NCBI RefSeq assembly: GCF_014191355.1
Contig: NZ_JACHWM010000004.1
Location: 62,001-126,000, forward strand
Direction: 5' to 3'
DNA: 64,000 nt
Source of the DNA: Methylobacterium sp. R2-1
GTDB lineage: Bacteria > Pseudomonadota > Alphaproteobacteria > Rhizobiales > Beijerinckiaceae
Part shown: positions 38,178-45,771 of the stretch, piece after piece
Layout: every line of letters begins with the position of its first letter
Numbering within the stretch: the stretch's first letter is position 1
Translations under genes and position numbers: made by a program
Notes under the pieces: model-generated
The model's input: only the letters and a program-made list of their open reading frames with translations
What the model was told of the DNA's origin: nothing
Database searches by the model: none

Positions 38178-40508
38178 ATGAGCGCCTCAGCGATGTGCCA
38201 GGGCAAGACACGGCGCTGTTTGCCCGATCTTTCGGCAATAGAGAGCATCGCGGCCGTGCCGGCCATGCTCGACATCATATGTCATATCACCGGTTTGGGC
38301 TTCGCCGCTGTTGCGCGGATTACCAACGATGCGTGGCAGGCCTGCAGCGTCAGGGACAATGTCGGCTTCGGCCTTCGGGAGAGCGACGTTCTGCGCGCTG
38401 ACACGGTGCCATGCCGGGAGGTGCGGCAGCATCGCCGGCCGATCGTCATCAGTGATGCGGGACCTGGCCAAGCAGTGCGCCGGCTTTCGAGTTCGGAGCG
38501 CTTCGGCTTTCGCAGCTACATCTCGTTTCCGATCACGATGCCGGACGGGAGCCTGTTCGGGACACTCTGCGCCATCGGCGCGACGCCCGCCCGACTGGAT
38601 CAGCCGGAGATTCGCGAGGTGTTCGAGCAGTTCTCCGAGCTCATCGGGCTTCAACTCGATCTGCAGCAGCGATCGTCGGGACCCGCCGACCAGCCGCGGA
38701 AGGACGCCGTCATGGCGTCGTCGGGGGAAGACGAGCCACTGGCCACTTTGATCGAACACCTGCCGGTCGGCGTGGGAATGTTCGGGCCGGAGGGTCACGC
38801 TCTCATCGACAACCCCGTTCTGCGTCGCTTCCTCCCGCAGGGCCGTGTACCCGGCGCCGATAACGGCGCCGACACACGGTGGACGGGATACGCGGCGGAT
38901 GGCACCGTTCTCGATCCACGCGACTATCCGTTCGCAAGAGCGTTGCGCGGCGATGCCGCGCTGTGCGCACGCTTCCTGTATCGAGCAGCCGACGGATCCG
39001 AGAGCTGGACACGGATCAGTGGACTGCCCGTCGGAAGCCGTGCCGCACGGACGTCGCCGCCGAGCGGGTCGGAGCCGGCCGTGCTCCTCATCGTCGAGGA
39101 AGAGCACGAAGCGCGGCGGACGGAGGAGGCACTTCGTAAGAGCGAGGCTCGGCTGCAGGCCGCCGTCGATTTGGTCGGCCTGTCCTCCTTCAGCTGGGAC
39201 CCGGCAACGGGAGAGCTGAACTGGGACGCGCGCCTCAAAGCGATCTGGGGGCTGCCGCCCGATGCACATGTCGATCGAGCTGTCTGGCTCTCAGCGGTCC
39301 ACCTCGAGGACCGTCCGCGGGTGGAGGAAGCGATTGCGCGGTGCAGCGACCCGGCGGGAGATGGCGTCTACAACATCGAGCACCGCGTGATCGGGGTCGA
39401 AGACGGTGTCGAGCGCTGGGTCGCCACGCACGGCCGTACCGCGTTCGAGAACGGCCGACCCGCTGAATTCGTCGGCGTGGCGCTCGAGATTACGGAGCGG
39501 AAACGCGACGAGACCACACGTCGCGAGAACGAGGAGCGCTTCCGGCGGTTCGCCGAACATTCGACCAACGTCCTCTGGCTCGCCAATCTCGAGAGCCGCC
39601 GCCTGACCTATCTCAGCCGTGCCCTCCGACACGTATGGGGCGTCGCGCCGGAGCGAATGACCGCGATCGATAGCTGGCTTGCAACGCTCCATCCTGATGA
39701 CCGAGACAGTGCGAACCGCACGATCGAGCAAGTTAGGGGCGGCGATGTCGTCGTGTTGGAGTACCGCATCCTGCGCCCCTCCGACGGCACCGTTCGGCGG
39801 ATCCGCGACACTTTCTTTCCGATCCGGAGCGAGGATGGCCAAATCCGCCACATGGGCGGCATCGCCGAGGATGTGACAGGCCGTACCGGCGCGCGGATCT
39901 ACGTGGTGGACGAGGACCCGGCATCGCGACAAGCGCTGCTCACCTTGCTGCAGCCGGCCGGCTACGAGGTTCAGGTCTTCGCCAACGCAGCCGCGCTGGC
40001 GGAGATCGCGGGATCTCTGCAGCCGGGCTGCGTGATCCTCGATATCGAGGCCACCGGACCCGAAAGTCTCACGGTCGCCAAGGCGCTCAAGGCCGGGGGA
40101 CTGGCGCTCCCCGTGCTCGTGAGCGGACGCAGCCACGGCGATGTCGGCTTCGGCGTTCGCGCCATGAAGGCCGGCGCCGTTGATTATCTCGAGAAGCCAT
40201 GGCAGCCCGCAGCGCTGCTCACCGCAGTTTCTGCCGCCTTGGCCGAACTGCGCACCGATACGGAGCGAAGCCAAGCGCGCGACGACGCCAAGCTTCGTAT
40301 CGCCGCCTTGTCGGCGCGGGAACGGGAGGTGCTGGAGGGCTTGCTGGCCGGCGGCACGAACAAGTCGATCGGCCGAGCCCTCGGCCTCAGTCCCCGCACC
40401 GTCGAGATCCACCGAGCCCGCGTCATGGAGGCGCTCGGCGTCAAAACCCTTCCGGAGGCGGTGCTGATGGCAGCCAGAGCCGGGGTGCAGCCGACCGAAG
40501 GCCTCTGA
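38178..40508 (+). CDS. GAF-PAS-receiver-LuxR sensory transcription regulator
   Basis: 776 residues. Order: GAF-type domain at about 20-165 (VPAMLDIICHITGLGFAAVARI, FRSYISFPITMPDG); PAS-like region at ~190-310; PAS/PAC repeats at ~315-430 and ~435-565 (VGLSSFSWDPATGELNWD, ERMTAIDSWLATLHPDDRD); a receiver at ~573-690 (YVVDEDPASRQALLTLL, VILDIEATG with the likely phospho-Asp, AVDYLEKPW); and a LuxR/FixJ helix-turn-helix at the end (LSAREREVLEGLLAGG, LSPRTVEIHRARVMEAL). There is no histidine kinase domain, so the receiver is fused to its sensor half and DNA-binding half in one chain. A cognate kinase must exist elsewhere. Confidence 0.85.
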   Translation: MSASAMCQGKTRRCLPDLSAIESIAAVPAMLDIICHITGLGFAAVARITNDAWQACSVRDNVGFGLRESDVLRADTVPCREVRQHRRPIVISDAGPGQAVRRLSSSERFGFRSYISFPITMPDGSLFGTLCAIGATPARLDQPEIREVFEQFSELIGLQLDLQQRSSGPADQPRKDAVMASSGEDEPLATLIEHLPVGVGMFGPEGHALIDNPVLRRFLPQGRVPGADNGADTRWTGYAADGTVLDPRDYPFARALRGDAALCARFLYRAADGSESWTRISGLPVGSRAARTSPPSGSEPAVLLIVEEEHEARRTEEALRKSEARLQAAVDLVGLSSFSWDPATGELNWDARLKAIWGLPPDAHVDRAVWLSAVHLEDRPRVEEAIARCSDPAGDGVYNIEHRVIGVEDGVERWVATHGRTAFENGRPAEFVGVALEITERKRDETTRRENEERFRRFAEHSTNVLWLANLESRRLTYLSRALRHVWGVAPERMTAIDSWLATLHPDDRDSANRTIEQVRGGDVVVLEYRILRPSDGTVRRIRDTFFPIRSEDGQIRHMGGIAEDVTGRTGARIYVVDEDPASRQALLTLLQPAGYEVQVFANAAALAEIAGSLQPGCVILDIEATGPESLTVAKALKAGGLALPVLVSGRSHGDVGFGVRAMKAGAVDYLEKPWQPAALLTAVSAALAELRTDTERSQARDDAKLRIAALSAREREVLEGLLAGGTNKSIGRALGLSPRTVEIHRARVMEALGVKTLPEAVLMAARAGVQPTEGL

Positions 40509-40680
40509 CGGACCTCGTCCGAATCTTCGCCAGACGCACCCTCGCGGGCGTTTCCGGCTGTCTGTTCGAGAGGAGTTGCTGGAGCACTTTCCGACGAAGC
40601 GGATGCCGATCCGGCGAAAAAAGCGCGTCAAAAGAAAGATCTAGAGACGCCGGCCCGATGCAATCGGGTCGGATACCGCT

Positions 40681-41571
40681 CTAGGCGGCCGGGCGATCGC
40701 TGGCAGAGGGGCGAAGCGGCGTCGCCGCGGGTTTGAGATAGGACGCGTCGTATTCGGCCAGCGCCTTGAGCCCATCGGGCCTCAGGATCGTGAGCCTGCG
40801 ACCGGAAAGCTCGATAAGCCCATCACGGCGCAGCTTCTGCAGAACGCGGTTGACGTGCACGCATGACATCCCGAGCGTATCGGCGAGATCGGCCTGCGTG
40901 ATGGGGAAGCTGTACTGGTTCTCCGAGGCGAGACCGGTCGTGCGAAGGCGCAGCAGCATCTCGCACAGAAAGTGGGCCAAACGCTCCGGACCGGACCGAG
41001 AGCCGAGATTGGTGATCCACTCTCGTAAGGTTGCAGCCTCTGTCAGCCGGGCTATCTGCAGCGCGCGGCCGATCCGTGGGCGTCGGCGGATCAGGTCCTC
41101 GTATTCCGAGCGCGGAACGAGTGCGAGACGACAGGCGGTCAGCGTTCCAAGGGCGCAGTCGAGGGGCAGCCGGAAATTGAGATCGAGTTCGAACAGGTCG
41201 CCGGGCAGAAGATAGGCCGTAATCTGGCGCCGTCCGTTCGTGAGAAACTTGTAGCGGCAGGCGAAGCCGTCGAGGACCAGAATGGCGCTTTCCGGAATGT
41301 CGGATTGATGCAGGAGCGGGGTCTGCGCCGGATAGCGGCGAGCGTTCGCCGCCAAGCCGTCAAGTTCGCGGATGTCGCCGGATGTCAGCTCGACATATGT
41401 CGCGAGCTTGCGTCGCAAAGGATTGCCGGAGTCGGACTCGGCCGGTTCGGTCCGGAGCAAGCCGTCTTCGGCCGTATGAGAATCTACAGCCTGCTTCTCA
41501 TCGGGCGGCGCGTGAACCGACGCTGGCGTGAGAAGGGTCGTGACGAGGCGATTCGGTTGAAATGACCGCAT
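40681..41571 (-). CDS. Crp/Fnr-family transcription regulator
   Basis: 296 residues. A cyclic-nucleotide-binding-like beta roll lies at about 80-190 (LVLDGFACRYKFLTNGRRQITAYLLPGD). A dimer helix follows, then a winged helix at about 220-280 (ITQADLADTLGMSCVHVNRVLQKLRRDGLIE). No Cys cluster for an Fnr-type iron-sulphur centre is visible. The first ~55 residues look unlike the family, so the true start may be near residue 50. It faces the GAF-PAS regulator gene tail to tail. Confidence 0.85.
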   Translation of the reverse strand: MRSFQPNRLVTTLLTPASVHAPPDEKQAVDSHTAEDGLLRTEPAESDSGNPLRRKLATYVELTSGDIRELDGLAANARRYPAQTPLLHQSDIPESAILVLDGFACRYKFLTNGRRQITAYLLPGDLFELDLNFRLPLDCALGTLTACRLALVPRSEYEDLIRRRPRIGRALQIARLTEAATLREWITNLGSRSGPERLAHFLCEMLLRLRTTGLASENQYSFPITQADLADTLGMSCVHVNRVLQKLRRDGLIELSGRRLTILRPDGLKALAEYDASYLKPAATPLRPSASDRPAA

Positions 41572-41869
41572 TCGACTTTGATACTCAATGGCACAGGCTA
41601 CCGACTATGCGGCCCGTCGTCCATTGCCGCATCCGGCACTCACCTTAGGTAGTCCCACACGATTGGGAGGTTGTGCACGGGCCGGCGACGCATGCTGCTC
41701 GGCGATTGCTTGCGCCGCGGCACCAGCGCGCCGGATCGCTGTGACCCACGATGGCGTCAAACGCCGGAGCAATGTAACTTAGGCTATTCTCGGGCGGTTG
41801 TGCCGCGCCCGGCTCGCATCGCTGCGGTTCTTGGATCCGATTCAGCGATGCCCAACGCGCGCGACCCGT

Positions 41870-43792
41870 ATGTCTCCGAGTTTTGACACGACGATGGTTC
41901 ACACCGGCTACAACCCGGCTCTCGTGGCGCTGTCCCTCGCCATCGCCGTGCTCGCCTCCTACACGGCGCTCGACCTCGGCGGGCGCATGCGCGGCGCCGG
42001 ATCGCGCCTGCGCTGGGCTTGGCTCCTCGGCGCCGCCGTCGCGATGGGGGGCGGCATCTGGTCGATGCACTTCGTCGGGATGCTGGCCTTCGAAATGGGC
42101 CTGCCCGCTGCCTACGATCTCGGCAGGACGCTGCTGTCGCTGCTGATCGCCATCGGGGTGACCGGGGCGGCTCTGGCGTGGGTCGGCCGCAGCAAGGCCC
42201 GCCGCTGGGATGTCCTCGTCGCCGGCCCGGTCATGGGGATCGGAGTCGCAGCGATGCATTATACCGGGATGGCCGCGATGCGGATGCCCGGTAATCTCGC
42301 CTACAGCCTACCCGTTGTGGCCTTGTCCGTCGGGATCGCCGTCGTGGCCGCGACCGTCGCCCTGTGGCTGACCTTCCGGCCGACAGGCGTCTGGCAGCGG
42401 TTCGTGGCCGCCCTGGTCATGGGCGTGGCGGTGGCCGGGATGCATTACACCGGCATGGCGGCGGCGACCATCACCGCCGAGGACGGGGGCGTCCATTCCG
42501 CTCATCTGGCCGCGACGGGCGTCGATCAGCAGAACCTCGCCCTCTCCGTCGCGGGCGTCACCCTGGTCATCCTGTTCCTCGCCATGCTTGCCTCCGCTTT
42601 CGACCAGCAGCGGATCCAGCGCGAGCTGCGAGCGAGCGAGGAACGTTTTCGCGCTGCCGTGCAGGCCGTGCGCGGCGTGCTGTGGACCAACGATCCGCAG
42701 GGGCGGATGACCGGCGAGCAGCCCGGCTGGGCCGCACTGACCGGGCAGACCCGCACCGGGTACGAGGGGCACGGCTGGGCCGACGCCGTTCACCCGGACG
42801 ACCGGCAGCCGACGGTCGAGGCCTGGAACGCGACGGTCGCGACCCGCAGCACCTTCGTCCACGAGCACCGGGTGCGCGCCCGGGACGGGCTGTGGCGACA
42901 CTTTTCCATCCGCGCCGTCCCCGTGCTCGAAGTGGATGGGGCCATCCGCGAATGGGTCGGCGTCCACACGGACATCACGGAACAGCGCGAGGCCGAGGCC
43001 GAGTTGCGGGAGTCGAACGAGGAGATCCAGCGCTACGCCTACATCGTCAGTCACGACCTGCGCGCGCCGCTCGTCAACGTGATGGGCTTCACGAGCGAGT
43101 TGGAGGCGGTGCGCGAGGAATTGCGCATCCTTTTGCGCGACCATCCGCAAGGCACGCGGATCGACGACGACATCGCCGAGTCGCTGAGCTTCATCCAGGC
43201 GGCGATCATCAAGATGGAGCCGCTGATTGCAGCGATCCTGAAACTGTCGCGGGAGGGACGACGCCGATTCAATCCGGAGCCGCTCGCGATGACGCTTCTC
43301 GTCCGCGCCATCGCCGACGCGCAGCGCCATCAGGCCGACCGCAAGGGTGCGACGGTAAACGTCGCGGAGGAACTCCCCGAGATCGTGGCCGACCGCCTCG
43401 CCGTCGAGCAGGTATTCGGCAACCTCATCGACAACGCCCTCAAGTATCTCGATCCGGCCCGGCCAGGGAAGATCGAGATTACGGCTAGGCCTGCACCCGC
43501 CAACCGCATTCATTACGCCGTGTCCGACAATGGCCGGGGCATAGCGCCCCAGGATCATGGCCGCATCTTCGAACTGTTCCGGCGCTCCGGCGCGCAGGAC
43601 CAGCCGGGGGAGGGGATCGGACTCGCCAGCGTGAAGGCGCTGGTGCGCGCGCTCGGCGGCCAGATCGAGGTGTCCTCGCAGCCGGGCACGGGCACAACCT
43701 TTATCGTGACGCTGCCCCGCGAGCCGGTTACAGGCCGAAGCGAGACGGCGATGTCGAATCCTCCCGAAACGATGTCCCTGGCCGCGGAGTGA
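41870..43792 (+). CDS. MHYT-domain PAS histidine kinase
   Basis: 640 residues from the ATG at 41870 (an ATG at 41894 is a close alternative; longer forms look spurious). Residues ~10-240 hold the seven-helix MHYT sensor with MHFVGMLAF, MHYTGMAAMRM and MHYTGMAAATI; the His and Met residues are thought to bind metal, perhaps copper, and respond to a gas. A PAS/PAC follows (RFRAAVQAVRGVLWTNDPQ). The kinase has the phospho-acceptor in YIVSHDLRAPLVNVMGF and ATP motifs NLIDNALKYL, SDNGRGIAPQDHGRIFE and GEGIGLASVKALV. It overlaps the next gene, so it forms one operon with the two response-regulator genes. Confidence 0.88.
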   Translation: MSPSFDTTMVHTGYNPALVALSLAIAVLASYTALDLGGRMRGAGSRLRWAWLLGAAVAMGGGIWSMHFVGMLAFEMGLPAAYDLGRTLLSLLIAIGVTGAALAWVGRSKARRWDVLVAGPVMGIGVAAMHYTGMAAMRMPGNLAYSLPVVALSVGIAVVAATVALWLTFRPTGVWQRFVAALVMGVAVAGMHYTGMAAATITAEDGGVHSAHLAATGVDQQNLALSVAGVTLVILFLAMLASAFDQQRIQRELRASEERFRAAVQAVRGVLWTNDPQGRMTGEQPGWAALTGQTRTGYEGHGWADAVHPDDRQPTVEAWNATVATRSTFVHEHRVRARDGLWRHFSIRAVPVLEVDGAIREWVGVHTDITEQREAEAELRESNEEIQRYAYIVSHDLRAPLVNVMGFTSELEAVREELRILLRDHPQGTRIDDDIAESLSFIQAAIIKMEPLIAAILKLSREGRRRFNPEPLAMTLLVRAIADAQRHQADRKGATVNVAEELPEIVADRLAVEQVFGNLIDNALKYLDPARPGKIEITARPAPANRIHYAVSDNGRGIAPQDHGRIFELFRRSGAQDQPGEGIGLASVKALVRALGGQIEVSSQPGTGTTFIVTLPREPVTGRSETAMSNPPETMSLAAE

Positions 43793-43794
43793 CC

Positions 43795-44246
43795 ATGCAG
43801 CCGCCCTTCCACGCCGTCAGCATCGTAATGATCGAGGATGACGAGGGTCATGCCCGGCTGATCGAGCGCAATATCCGCCGGGCGGGCGTGAACAACGAGA
43901 TCGTGCCCTTCCGCGACGGCACCTCGGCGCTCGAATTCCTGTTCGGTTCGGTTCGGACGGGACCGGCGAGGTGAGCGGCCGGCGCCACCTCCTGATCCTG
44001 CTCGACCTCAACCTGCCGGACATGACCGGCATCGACATTCTGGAACGGATCAAGGCCAATCCGCACACCAGGCGCTCACCGGTCGTCGTCCTGACGACAA
44101 CCGACGATAGTCGCGAAGTCCAGCGCTGCTACGATCTCGGGGCGAACGTCTACATCACCAAGCCGGTCAACTACGAAGGCTTCTCGAACGCGATCCGTCA
44201 GCTCGGGCTGTTCTTCTCGGTCATCCAGGTTCCCGAGATCTCATGA
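43795..44246 (+). pseudogene. Receiver-domain response regulator, split by a 5-bp insertion
   Basis: A CheY/Rcp1-like single receiver read in two overlapping frames. Part one (43795-43974) has the acidic pair IEDDEGHARLIERN and stops after GTSALEFLFG. Part two (43971-44246) begins at a GTG in GTGA overlap and holds the phospho-Asp region LILLDLNLPDMTGIDIL and the Lys in YITKPVNYEGF. Between them the tract TTCGG occurs three times (43942-43956). Taking out one copy joins both parts in a single uninterrupted frame with the family sequence. It could be a mutation, an assembly slip, a phase-variable switch, or a truly two-chain protein made through the GTGA overlap. It lies between the MHYT kinase and the REC-HWE kinase. 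Confidence 0.75.
43942..43956 (+). repeat. (TTCGG)3 tandem repeat in the split response regulator
   Basis: Three perfect 5-base units. Two units would keep the response regulator in frame; three shift it. The short size makes slipped-strand change plausible. Confidence 0.85.
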
Positions 44247-45289
44247 GCGACGCGAGCCCGGCCTCGGCCCTCATCCTCTATATCGACGACGATCCCGGTC
44301 TCGGGCGCCTCGTTCAGCGCTCGCTCCGGGCGCGGGGATACGACGTCGAGCTGGCCGTGAGCGGCGAGGACGGGCTGGCGCGAGCGCGGACCGGCGGCGT
44401 CGATCTCATCGCCCTCGACCATCACATGCCCGATCGGACCGGGCTTGACCTGTTGCCGCTGCTCCGTGGCCTGCCGGACGCACCGCCGGTCATTTACGTC
44501 ACCGGCTCCGAAGACAGCCGGGTTGCGGTTGCGGCCCTCAAGGCGGGTGCGGTCGATTATGTCTGGAAGGACCTTCAGGGACAGTTCCGTGAGCTGCTCG
44601 GGGAGGCGGTCGACACGGCCCTGCGCCAGGAGGCGTTGCGGCGTGACAAGGAGCGGGCGGAAGCGGCGGTTCGTGAGGCGCGCGACCGAGCGGAGCTTCT
44701 CCTGCGCGAGGTGAATCACCGTGTCGCGAACTCCCTGACCCTCGTCGCTGCGCTCGCCCGCATGCAGACGAACGCGGTCGCGGACCCGGCTGCCAAGCAG
44801 GCTCTGGAGGAGATGCAGGCCCGCATCTCGGCCATCGCCGGCATCCATCGCCGGCTCTACACCTCGCAAGATGTGGAGGCCGTGGAACTCGACGCCTACC
44901 TGACGGGACTCGTCGAGGAGTTGCAGCTTGCCATGAAGGCGTCCGGACGCGACCACGCCATCCGTCTCCAGGCGGAGCCGATTCGGCTCGCCACCGACAA
45001 GGCGGTGTCCCTCGGGGTCGTCGTCACCGAACTGGTCACCAGCGCCTACAAATATGCCTACCCGTCCGAGACGCAGGGGGAGATCCGTGTCCGGGTCAGG
45101 CGCGAAGGGCCGCGCACGCTCTCGCTCGCCGTCGAGGATGACGGCATCGGCTGGACGGGCGAGGGCGAGGTGAAGGGAACCGGTCTCGGGTCGCGCATCA
45201 TCCGGGCAATGGCTTCCAACCTGCGCTCAGTGCTGACCTACGCGCCCGGCCGGATCGGGACGCGGGCCGTGCTGTCCTTCCAGACCTGA
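44243..45289 (+). CDS. Response receiver fused to HWE/HisKA_2-type histidine kinase
   Basis: 348 residues. The receiver at residues 9-125 has YIDDDPGLGRLV, the phospho-Asp in IALDHHMPDRTG and AVDYVWKD. A linker coil (~125-150) leads to a HisKA_2 dimer region with the acceptor His in LLLREVNHRVANSLTLV. The ATP-binding part contains VTELVTSAYKYAYP and VEDDGIGWTGEGE. It overlaps the preceding response regulator by ATGA. In such proteins the receiver controls the kinase, so it can be the output of the MHYT kinase. Confidence 0.9.
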   Translation: MSDASPASALILYIDDDPGLGRLVQRSLRARGYDVELAVSGEDGLARARTGGVDLIALDHHMPDRTGLDLLPLLRGLPDAPPVIYVTGSEDSRVAVAALKAGAVDYVWKDLQGQFRELLGEAVDTALRQEALRRDKERAEAAVREARDRAELLLREVNHRVANSLTLVAALARMQTNAVADPAAKQALEEMQARISAIAGIHRRLYTSQDVEAVELDAYLTGLVEELQLAMKASGRDHAIRLQAEPIRLATDKAVSLGVVVTELVTSAYKYAYPSETQGEIRVRVRREGPRTLSLAVEDDGIGWTGEGEVKGTGLGSRIIRAMASNLRSVLTYAPGRIGTRAVLSFQT

Positions 45290-45372
45290 GGTCGGACGAT
45301 CGCTCCGGCACGCGACGGCCGGTTTCTAAGGGGGCAGCAGCTCAAACCCGCAAGCGGCTGAGGGACAGGCGC

Positions 45373-45639
45373 TCAAAACCGTCGGCACCGAACCGCCTCG
45401 TCGGTGAGTGAAGTAGGCACAACCTGTCCGCCCGCCGCCTCGCAGGTCGAACGGAACGACCTTTCGGACCGGTGAAACCCCCAGATGGCGATCATCGGCG
45501 CGACCATGATGAAGACGGTCATACCCATGATGAAGGCGGGGAACCAGTCCGGCATCCGCCGGGAGGAGGGCGGCTCCGGGCGGATCGGTGGCATGGGTGC
45601 CAGGAAGGCCAGGAGCGGGAGCAGGTCCAAGGCGCTCAT
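45373..45639 (-). CDS. Small single-pass membrane protein
   Basis: 88 residues from the ATG at 45639. After a Pro-rich part (FLAPMPPIRPEPPSSRR) comes a membrane helix at about residues 32-54 (FIMGMTVFIMVAPMIAIWGF) and a C-terminal tail with two Cys (TCEAAGGQ, VRCRRF). No family is recognised. It lies alone between two larger genes, on the minus strand. Confidence 0.6.
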   Translation of the reverse strand: MSALDLLPLLAFLAPMPPIRPEPPSSRRMPDWFPAFIMGMTVFIMVAPMIAIWGFHRSERSFRSTCEAAGGQVVPTSLTDEAVRCRRF

Positions 45640-45771
45640 GGTTCGGACTCTCTCGCGGGGCGACGCGAGCCGCCAAGGCCAGTCGTCTCGAGAATAACTC
45701 ACCGTGACCGCATCCGGTCACCGCAAAAACCGATGGCGATGCGTCGCAGGAGAGGGTCGCGAGCGGGGTCG

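Noticed and set aside
37984..38238. 84-codon minus-strand frame before the GAF/PAS gene
   Set aside because: Overlaps the start of the GAF/PAS gene, with Arg/Ser-rich sequence and no motif.
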